Positions 7,380 to 14,098 of a stretch of DNA of 27,188 nt are shown in pieces. Both the position numbers and the translations under genes were made by a program. The DNA comes from Chitinophagales bacterium (GTDB lineage Bacteria > Bacteroidota > Bacteroidia > Chitinophagales > UBA8649): contig JADHRO010000003.1 of assembly GCA_016777395.1 (NCBI GenBank), positions 1-27,188 on the forward strand, given 5' to 3'. Under the pieces are notes generated by a model. It made no database searches, had not been told where the DNA came from, and was given only the letters and a program-made list of their open reading frames with translations. Numbering within the stretch: position 1 is the stretch's first letter; each line of letters begins with the position of its first letter.

Positions 7380-7736
7380 ATGCTAGACTTGATTTCGATG
7401 GGAGGGCCTCAAATAATATCAATATCCCTTATTTTTTCCGTATTCCTTATCCTAATTCCATGGTGGAAAATTTATAAGAAATCCAATCAACCCGGGTGGA
7501 GTATCTTCATACCCATATACAGTACCATCGTTTTTTTGAGAATTATTAATAAACCGTGGTATTGGTTTATTCTTTTTTGTATTCCATTAATCAATTTAAT
7601 CTTTCTAGTTTGGAGCACAGCTCTGCTATCCAAGAAGTTTGGAAAAGATTTAGGATTTACGATAGGATTATTACTCTTACCCTTTATATTTCTGCCTATA
7701 CTTGGATATGGAAGTTCAAAATACGAGTCTTCGTAG
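7380..7736 (+). CDS. DUF5684-type small membrane protein
   Basis: A 118-residue integral membrane protein with about three or four hydrophobic helices (roughly 10-28, 45-55, 60-80 and 93-112). Between helices it has the recognisable pattern KKSNQPGWSIFIPIYSTIV (33-51), then NKPWYW (57-62), and ends with FIFLPILGYGSSKY. This pattern is characteristic of DUF5684, which occurs alone or fused to signal peptidase I in Bacteroidota; no biochemical function is known to me. No peptidase residues are present here. It has its own promoter motif and converges on glmS with only 24 bases between the stop codons and no visible terminator. Confidence 0.8.
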   Translation: MLDLISMGGPQIISISLIFSVFLILIPWWKIYKKSNQPGWSIFIPIYSTIVFLRIINKPWYWFILFCIPLINLIFLVWSTALLSKKFGKDLGFTIGLLLLPFIFLPILGYGSSKYESS

Positions 7737-7760
7737 TTAGGTATTATTGCATGCTTCAGA

Positions 7761-9599
7761 CTACTCGACAGTAACCGATTTAGCTAGGTTTCTTGGTTGA
7801 TCTACATTGCAACCGCGCATAAGAGCTACGTGGTATGAAAGCAATTGAAGGGGAATACTACTTATCAATGGAGATAATTCCTCTGGGCAATCTGGAATCT
7901 CGATCCATCGATCCGCCATTTCCTTCACCGCGACATCTCCCTTAGTCACAATAGCAAACACTTTACCCTTTCTTGCTTTAACTTCTTGGATATTGCTTAT
8001 CATTTTTTCATATTGCGCATTTTTCGTGGCCAATACGACCACCGGCATATTCTCATCAATTAATGCTATGGGACCATGCTTCATTTCCGCTGCAGGGTAT
8101 CCTTCTGCATGGATATAAGAAATCTCTTTCAATTTAAGTGCTCCCTCAAGCGCCACTGGAAAATTATAGCCTCTACCCAGATAGAGTGCATTTTCTGAAT
8201 CCGCGATTATTCGAGCCATCTTTTCTACCTCTACATCAGTTTTCAATGCCTCCTCAACTTTACTTGGTATTGCTTCTAATTCAACAAGATATCTAGCCAA
8301 TTTTGCCTGATTAATCGTGCCTTTAGTATACCCCAACCACAAAGCCATTTGAGTCAGCACGGTAACTTGAGCGGTAAAGGCTTTGGTAGAAGCTACACCA
8401 ATCTCTGGACCCGCGTGGGTATATGCTCCGGCGTGCGTAGCACGAGGTATTGAAGATCCAACTACATTACAAACACCAAGAACAGTTGCTCCTTTTTGCT
8501 TAGCCAATTCGATAGCAGCTAAAGTATCTGCTGTCTCTCCCGATTGGGAAATTGCGATAACTACATCTCCTTGATTGATTACAGGATTTCTGTACCTAAA
8601 TTCAGAAGCATATTCTACTTCCACTGGCACTCTTGCTATATCCTCAAACAAATACTCCGCCACTAAGGCTGCATGCCAAGAAGTCCCACAAGCAGTAAAA
8701 ATAATTCGATTAGCTTGGGTTAAGATATTTTTATATTCCAACATTCCCCCCAGGTAAATATCTCCACGTTTGCTATCTATACGCCCTCGCATGCTGTCAT
8801 AAATAGATCGAGGTTGCTCGTAAATTTCTTTGAGCATGAAGTGCTCATACCCGCCCTTCTCCAACGTCTCGAGTTTCATTTCAAGCTCTTGAACATATGG
8901 AGTCTTTTCTTGATTAGCGATGGTTTTTATACTCAGTCCGTCTTTGAGATCAATCAATACCACTTCTTCATCATCAACATAAACGACATTGTTGGTATAT
9001 TCGATGATTGGGGTTGCATCAGAAGCAACAAAAAATTCGTCCTTGCCCATCCCTATAACCAAAGGACTCCCTTTTCGTGCCGCAATTAACTGCTGAGGAT
9101 TATCTTCTGAAAGCACAACAATAGCATAAGCTCCAGTCACCTCATTTAGCGCTACACGCACTGCATCAAAAAGCGAAAGTTTAGTATTCTTTTGAACCTC
9201 TTCAATAAGATGGACCAAAACTTCAGTATCTGTTTCTGAATGAAACTCATAACCTCTTTTAACTAGCTCCTCCTTTAAAACCGCATAATTTTCAATGATA
9301 CCATTGTGAATCAATGCAATTTTATTATCTGAGGAGAAATGTGGATGTGCATTAACTTCATTAGGTTCTCCATGAGTTGCCCATCGAGTATGCCCTATAC
9401 CAATATTACCCGAAGTATCGTATTTACTTGCATAGTCCTTTAGTTCTTGAACCTTTCCCGACTTTTTAAATACTTTAATCTCAGATTGAAGCAAGGCAAC
9501 ACCTGCACTATCATAGCCTCTATATTCTAATCGTTCAAGACCTTTAATTAAAATAGGATAGGCTTCTCGACTACCGATATATGCAACAATACCACACAT
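7761..9599 (-). CDS. glmS: Glutamine--fructose-6-phosphate aminotransferase (isomerising)
   Basis: Makes glucosamine-6-phosphate from fructose-6-phosphate and glutamine, the first step towards UDP-GlcNAc for peptidoglycan and lipid A. The 612-residue protein is complete. The N-terminal class II glutaminase domain begins MCGIVAYIG with catalytic Cys2 and has GHTRWATHG (69-77); two SIS sugar-phosphate domains follow, the first with ACGTSWHAAL and SQSGETADT, the second with GRGYNFPVALEGALKLKE and AEMKHGP. The C-terminus ends LAKSVTVE as is typical. It is the last gene of a tight operon: it starts 9 bases after the DUF4270 stop, and I see no promoter of its own. No glmS ribozyme is expected or seen in this phylum. 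Confidence 0.98.
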   Translation of the reverse strand: MCGIVAYIGSREAYPILIKGLERLEYRGYDSAGVALLQSEIKVFKKSGKVQELKDYASKYDTSGNIGIGHTRWATHGEPNEVNAHPHFSSDNKIALIHNGIIENYAVLKEELVKRGYEFHSETDTEVLVHLIEEVQKNTKLSLFDAVRVALNEVTGAYAIVVLSEDNPQQLIAARKGSPLVIGMGKDEFFVASDATPIIEYTNNVVYVDDEEVVLIDLKDGLSIKTIANQEKTPYVQELEMKLETLEKGGYEHFMLKEIYEQPRSIYDSMRGRIDSKRGDIYLGGMLEYKNILTQANRIIFTACGTSWHAALVAEYLFEDIARVPVEVEYASEFRYRNPVINQGDVVIAISQSGETADTLAAIELAKQKGATVLGVCNVVGSSIPRATHAGAYTHAGPEIGVASTKAFTAQVTVLTQMALWLGYTKGTINQAKLARYLVELEAIPSKVEEALKTDVEVEKMARIIADSENALYLGRGYNFPVALEGALKLKEISYIHAEGYPAAEMKHGPIALIDENMPVVVLATKNAQYEKMISNIQEVKARKGKVFAIVTKGDVAVKEMADRWIEIPDCPEELSPLISSIPLQLLSYHVALMRGCNVDQPRNLAKSVTVE

Positions 9600-9608
9600 A
9601 TTATGTAT

Positions 9609-10859
9609 TTAGGGTTTAGTGTAAAGGATTTCTAAGGTCAGTGGGAAGATCGGGTGATTACCGCCGCCTAACTTAACGCGGTTCCCATTATTATAATTAA
9701 CAACTTCCAAATTTAAAAAGCTTATGTCCGTTTCTCCATTCACATAACGTTGTATGAATCGAGGAATATTATAGCTAAACGTAAAAGTCGCATTTCCGTT
9801 AACATCAATAAGCTCAGGTGTTCCTCCATAGGCTGTTGGATTGCTCGTAGAATAATCACTCAAAAAGTATTGAATAGAATCAGTTGCTTTACCACCAGTA
9901 AGCAGAAGAAATTCAGGATTTTCATAATCTGTATTAATCGGGTCACCATAATCCGATTGAAAAAAAGAAAGCTTAGCTTGATTGATAATCATCCCCTCCA
10001 AAACGCTTAAATCAGGAAGATTAACGATACTTTTCGAAACTTGAAGTCCTCCAATCAACAAGGTTTCGTCATTGTTACTTAAGTCATTAAGTTGAACTTC
10101 CAACTCACTTCCAAAAGCATCGTTTTGATATTTGTTAATTCGCAAGGCTTGTGACCCAACATTGAAGGTGTATAAGCTATCTTCAGGAGAGTCACTGTTA
10201 AAATACAGTAACAAACTGGTGGCATCACTTGTCAATTCCAAATCAAACAAACCATCACCCCCCGAACTTGATTCTACAGTAACGTACAAACCATTTAAAT
10301 AGCTCAAGAAATCATCGTTATTTTCTGTTGAAGTGCTTCCAAACAAATTCAACAACTCATTACCAAAGGTATTGGTCAAAGGAATTCTCAAAGTAGAATC
10401 CTCATCAAAAACAAAACCTACTAAACCTCCTACTAAATTTACATCGGTACTTAAATCGACACTGGAAGTATAATTTGCGGCAGCGTCCAAAGCCTCCGAT
10501 AATCGATATACTTCAAAATCTATACTGTTATTTAATGGTCCGAAAGTATCCTCAATGTCTAAAACCAAAACTGCTGAATCTAAACTTGGATTAGTCCCTG
10601 GCTCAAAACCTGTGGTACTTAATCTCAATTGCGTATAAAAAGATGCTATACTTTCTCCAAAACGAGCGTCAACTAGTCGCCCTAAAGCGACGTCTCCCTC
10701 ATTTAAAGCATTCTTTGGATCATCTGCAATGGTGTATGCCGTTAATGCAAGACTATCTAAAGTATTGAGATTTCCTCCCACTGCATCGCCGGTTAAACCG
10801 GGATCTTTCTCACAAGAAACAAAAAAGATTAAAACGAAAAAAAATACAAACTTATTCAT
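9609..10859 (-). CDS. DUF4270 family lipoprotein
   Basis: A 416-residue secreted lipoprotein of the Bacteroidota-specific DUF4270 family, function unknown. With the start at 10859 the N-terminus is MNKFVFFFVLIFFVSC, a clean lipoprotein signal with lipobox FVSC and anchor Cys16, followed by EKDPGLTG, a common start of mature DUF4270 proteins. The frame is open back to an ATG at 10895, but that adds 12 residues that spoil the signal peptide and would overlap the upstream gene by 44 instead of 8 bases. The body is rich in Ser, Asn, Asp and beta-prone stretches with no catalytic motif that I recognise. It is translationally coupled to the GT5-like gene upstream and lies 9 bases before glmS, so it may act in cell-surface or amino-sugar related work. 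That is inference from position only. Confidence 0.88.
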   Translation of the reverse strand: MNKFVFFFVLIFFVSCEKDPGLTGDAVGGNLNTLDSLALTAYTIADDPKNALNEGDVALGRLVDARFGESIASFYTQLRLSTTGFEPGTNPSLDSAVLVLDIEDTFGPLNNSIDFEVYRLSEALDAAANYTSSVDLSTDVNLVGGLVGFVFDEDSTLRIPLTNTFGNELLNLFGSTSTENNDDFLSYLNGLYVTVESSSGGDGLFDLELTSDATSLLLYFNSDSPEDSLYTFNVGSQALRINKYQNDAFGSELEVQLNDLSNNDETLLIGGLQVSKSIVNLPDLSVLEGMIINQAKLSFFQSDYGDPINTDYENPEFLLLTGGKATDSIQYFLSDYSTSNPTAYGGTPELIDVNGNATFTFSYNIPRFIQRYVNGETDISFLNLEVVNYNNGNRVKLGGGNHPIFPLTLEILYTKP

Positions 10860-11676
10860 CTTGGCTTGTCGCAAGGTCTTTAATAAATTTAGCATAATCT
10901 ATCAAAATATCGTTTTCGCTATTGTAAGGCAATTTAGGTAAGTCTAGCGCTTCAAACTTGGCCAACACATCGTCCTCGACATCATCACTTCCGAGAGTTA
11001 CGGCATCCGCATAATGCAAACCACCCAGATTTAAATCATTTTCTGTACTCTCACCAAATGGAGCCAACATGTCCGCTTCAATATCTGTATTTCTGGTAAC
11101 AAAATCTGCAAAATTTTCACTAATGACACCATCAAAACTTTCTTCTTGATAGGCTGTGAAAACCACTTTACTATTTTCGAAAATCGGTTCAGTTTTATAT
11201 TGAGTTTTCAACAACAAAGGCATCAAACTCGTCATCCAACCATGACAGTGAATAACATCTGGAGCCCATCCAAATTTTCTCACAATATCTATTGCTCCGA
11301 GGCCAAAGAACATCATACGATCTGCATTATCTTCAAAGTTCTTCCCTTTCTTATCTTGGAACATTTCTTTGCGTTTGAAATAATCATCATTATCCAAAAA
11401 ATACACTTGTAATCTTGCACCAGGTAAGGAAGCTACTTTTATGATTAAGGGGTAATCCTCATCGTTAACCACCACGTTAATCCCACTCAAGCGCACCACT
11501 TCATGCAAACGATGTCTACGCTCATTTATACTGCCAAATCTTGGCATGAGTACTCGAATCTCTAAATTCTGCTCTTGTAATTTAGTAGGTAATCCAGAAA
11601 CGATACTTGAAATATCTGTTAAATCGATATAAGGTTTCATTTCTTGCGTAATAATTAATACTCTTTTCTTACTCAT
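10852..11676 (-). CDS. Glycogen/starch synthase catalytic-domain-like protein (GT5 N-domain only, probable pseudoenzyme)
   Basis: A 274-residue protein resembling only the N-terminal half of GlgA. The start MSKKRVLIITQEMKPY, the segment RVLMPRFGSIN, DNDDYFKR and the helix ending VIHCHGW (the HxHDW-like motif of GT5) support the family. Two features are unusual. The ADP-glucose-binding loop that reads KTGGL in E. coli GlgA is DLTDI here (residues 18-22). The entire C-terminal GT-B domain with the EX7E motif is absent. It is therefore unlikely to be a working glycogen synthase. The frame is open to an upstream ATG at 11751, but the family start is at 11676 and the TAATTTTG promoter overlaps the longer version. 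It heads the operon with DUF4270 and glmS, an arrangement I recall as recurrent in flavobacteria. Confidence 0.82.
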   Translation of the reverse strand: MSKKRVLIITQEMKPYIDLTDISSIVSGLPTKLQEQNLEIRVLMPRFGSINERRHRLHEVVRLSGINVVVNDEDYPLIIKVASLPGARLQVYFLDNDDYFKRKEMFQDKKGKNFEDNADRMMFFGLGAIDIVRKFGWAPDVIHCHGWMTSLMPLLLKTQYKTEPIFENSKVVFTAYQEESFDGVISENFADFVTRNTDIEADMLAPFGESTENDLNLGGLHYADAVTLGSDDVEDDVLAKFEALDLPKLPYNSENDILIDYAKFIKDLATSQDE

Positions 11677-11748
11677 ATTTAAACGGGGAGTTTGTTTAGG
11701 CAGGGCATTGGCCCTTCTTAGGCATTTAAAATTTGAACTGTAAAGATA

Positions 11749-11756
11749 CAAAATTA
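11749..11756 (-). promoter_or_regulatory. Putative -7 element TAATTTTG of the GT5-DUF4270-glmS operon
   Basis: It matches TAnnTTTG, 72 bases before the preferred ATG at 11676. A second, near-consensus copy TATCTTTA lies just downstream at 11741-11748. The resulting leader would exclude the ATG at 11751. Confidence 0.45.
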
Positions 11757-11857
11757 TGCGCTAAATCTCCCCCCTTCAACCAAAAATCAAAAGGCTTTAA
11801 CCTTTTTTGGCATATACTCACCCGCTTACCAATTGCACGCATTAGGTGTTTTTATAA

Positions 11858-12589
11858 ATGAATCAATTTATATCATGCAAGATGAAAACAGGTGCGAGAG
11901 TTAAAAGGAGTATATCTGCTTTGAAAGAATTGTTCTATCCAAAAATTTGCCCTTGTTGCGGAGATCATATTCAAAACCAGCAATCGGTTATATGCTTAAG
12001 CTGTTTGATTTTTTTACCCTACACCAATTTTCACCAGCTTAAGATTAATCCTTTGCACAAAAAGTTTTGGGGTAGAATGGAAATACAACACGCGGATAGC
12101 TTATTATTTATGGAAAAATGCTCCAAGACACAAGAATTAATGTATTTGCTAAAATATAGTCATCGTCAAGATATTGGCACTTTTTTAAGCGAGCAAACTA
12201 TACAAAGATACCATAACCACTCCTTCCCATCTACTATCCAAGCTATCGTAATTGTGCCGCTGCATCCGCGCAAGGAAAAACAAAGAGGCTATAACCAATG
12301 CCATACTTTCGCTCAGCATTTAAGTGTTTCATGGCAAGTACCTTATTTAAAAAACGCCCTCTCGCGCATCAGCCATAGTAATTCTCAAACTGGAAACACA
12401 CGAATGGAGCGCTGGGAAAATGTAGCAAATATTTTCACTTTAGCAAAAAAGGACGCAATCCAAAACAAACATATTCTGCTTATTGATGATGTGCTTACTA
12501 CTGGCGCTACTCTCGAAGCCTGTGGCCAACAGATACTAAAACTAACAGGCACAAAATTGAGCATTCTCACCATGGCTTGCAAAGTTTAA
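11858..12589 (+). CDS. comF: ComF family amidophosphoribosyltransferase-like protein
   Basis: ComF is needed for DNA uptake in naturally competent bacteria and is thought to work at the cytoplasmic side with the translocated strand; in non-competent species its role is unclear. The 243-residue protein has the family's N-terminal zinc-binding cysteines (CPCC at 31-34 and CLSC at 46-49), the middle VPLHPRKEKQRGYNQ signature (133-147) and a C-terminal PRPP-binding loop ILLIDDVLTTGAT (206-218). An in-frame ATG at 11882 would shorten it by eight residues and cannot be ruled out. It is divergent from the GT5-like gene (181 bases). No promoter consensus is visible, but the region 11789-11806 has a small AAAAGG/CCTTTT inverted repeat. 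No other competence gene is in the window. Confidence 0.9.
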   Translation: MNQFISCKMKTGARVKRSISALKELFYPKICPCCGDHIQNQQSVICLSCLIFLPYTNFHQLKINPLHKKFWGRMEIQHADSLLFMEKCSKTQELMYLLKYSHRQDIGTFLSEQTIQRYHNHSFPSTIQAIVIVPLHPRKEKQRGYNQCHTFAQHLSVSWQVPYLKNALSRISHSNSQTGNTRMERWENVANIFTLAKKDAIQNKHILLIDDVLTTGATLEACGQQILKLTGTKLSILTMACKV

Positions 12590-12635
12590 AACACAAACCG
12601 ACGCAATAAAAAAACAATAATTCAGTTTTTAAAAT

Positions 12636-12643
12636 TACATTTG
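12636..12643 (+). promoter_or_regulatory. Putative -7 element TACATTTG, fixes the start of the beta-helix lipoprotein
   Basis: It matches TAnnTTTG. An in-frame TTG at 12641 lies inside this element, so it cannot be part of the mRNA if the promoter is used. The GTG at 12650, 6 bases after the element, is then the first usable start. Confidence 0.45.
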
Positions 12644-12649
12644 TCTCTC

Positions 12650-14059
12650 GTGAAAAACATCATTTTTTACATCAGTGTTTTATCTATTCTTCTTTTTTCT
12701 TGTAAAAAAGATAGCTTCTATGGTGGTCAAGGCCAAATACTTACTTTTTCCAACGATACCCTAACTTTTGATACCGTTTTCACTACCGTAGGATCTGTTA
12801 CTCGATATTTAAGAGTGGAAAATCCGCTAAAAGAAGCCATAAAAATTGATGAAATTAGCTTAGCTGGACTTAATGGTAACCAATTCCGAATAAATGTAGA
12901 TGGCACTCCAGGAACAAGTATTCAAGATGTGGAAATCCCTGCTCAAGATTATGTGTACATATTTGCGGAAGTAACTGTCGACCCCAACAATCAGAACAAC
13001 CCCTTTGTCCTTCTAGATGAAATCAGCTATAGCTATAACGGTGTTCAACAAAAGTCTTACCTAAGAGCTTGGGGCCAAAATGCATATTTTCATTTCGGTG
13101 AAATAATAGAAGGGGATTCTATTTGGCAAAACGACAAGCCGCATGTGGTCGTACGAACCGACACATTTCCCGGAGTAGGCGTGGAGGCTTTTGGCTCTTT
13201 GACTATCTTACCTGGATGTGAAGTCTACTTTAATCAAGGCAGTGCGATTTTTAGTGACGGGCCAGTTATTATTGGTACTTCGGGATGTCAAGATTCAGTC
13301 ACCCTCCAAACTGATCGAGTGGAAGATTTGCCTAATGGACTTGAATTTGCCACAACACCCGGATTATGGTTAGGTGTTATTTTGAGAAATGGTGCCACCG
13401 GAAGTTTCAATAATGTGCGTATTAAGAATGCCACCTATGGGATCGCTGGCAGGTGGATATTTGATGACTTTACAGATTTTTCAGTTAGCAATCAACCAAT
13501 CATCGACTTAGATAAAGTTCAAATTCTTCACGCTTCCAACAGCAGTATTTTTTGCCTTAACAGTCAGCTTACCGCAAGCAATTGCTTGTTTAATGATGCC
13601 AACAAGAGTTTAGCAACACTTGCAATGGGAGGAAGTTATCAATTTGAGAACTGCACATTTAGTGGTACAGGACAAAATGAGGCGGTGGCGCTCTCTAATT
13701 TTGCGAGCAATGGCATTCAAGGCAGTTATGGAGACCTTCAGCAAGCTAACTTTTCCAATTGCATTATTTATGGAGGAAAAAGTAATGAAATTCTACTCAA
13801 TAATGAAAATGCAGCCGCATTTAATTTCCTGTTTGAAAACTGTCTATTGCGCACCACCTTAGATACGGATACTTCAACCTACATCAATTGCATCACGGAC
13901 ATGGGGCCTTCATTTGATTTTACCGCAGATAATCCTTTTTCTCTATCTATCAATTCGCCTTGTATTGGAGCTGGTCTTGCGAATGGATTGACTGATGATT
14001 TATATTGTCAAGCTCATAATTCTCCCAAAGATATCGGTGCTGTTGCCTATCAAAATTAA
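12650..14059 (+). CDS. Right-handed beta-helix lipoprotein, probably surface exposed
   Basis: A 469-residue lipoprotein with no enzyme motif that I recognise. A GTG start gives MKNIIFYISVLSILLFSC, a good lipoprotein signal with anchor Cys18 followed by KKD. Residues about 30-130 look like a beta-sandwich (ILTFSNDTLTFDTVF), and from about 170 on short turns with repeated N/C/F patterns (NVRIKNATYGI, ASNCLFNDAN, FENCTFSGTG, FSNCIIYGG, FENCLLRT) are typical of parallel beta-helix rungs. The C-terminus (SPCIGAG ... SPKDIGAVAYQ) is the common ending of Bacteroidota choice-of-anchor/beta-helix proteins. A TTG at 12641 is in frame but overlaps the promoter motif. The patatin gene follows after 39 bases. 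The role is unknown; adhesion or carbohydrate contact is only a guess. Confidence 0.82.
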   Translation: MKNIIFYISVLSILLFSCKKDSFYGGQGQILTFSNDTLTFDTVFTTVGSVTRYLRVENPLKEAIKIDEISLAGLNGNQFRINVDGTPGTSIQDVEIPAQDYVYIFAEVTVDPNNQNNPFVLLDEISYSYNGVQQKSYLRAWGQNAYFHFGEIIEGDSIWQNDKPHVVVRTDTFPGVGVEAFGSLTILPGCEVYFNQGSAIFSDGPVIIGTSGCQDSVTLQTDRVEDLPNGLEFATTPGLWLGVILRNGATGSFNNVRIKNATYGIAGRWIFDDFTDFSVSNQPIIDLDKVQILHASNSSIFCLNSQLTASNCLFNDANKSLATLAMGGSYQFENCTFSGTGQNEAVALSNFASNGIQGSYGDLQQANFSNCIIYGGKSNEILLNNENAAAFNFLFENCLLRTTLDTDTSTYINCITDMGPSFDFTADNPFSLSINSPCIGAGLANGLTDDLYCQAHNSPKDIGAVAYQN

Positions 14060-14098
14060 TGCGCCAAATTTTGAATTTCTTGCTAACTTTATAATGTT

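Noticed and set aside
11789..11806. AAAAGG-N6-CCTTTT repeat with a following T run, as a terminator
   Set aside because: It lies between divergent promoters with no gene ending there. It could be an operator, but the arms are low in complexity.
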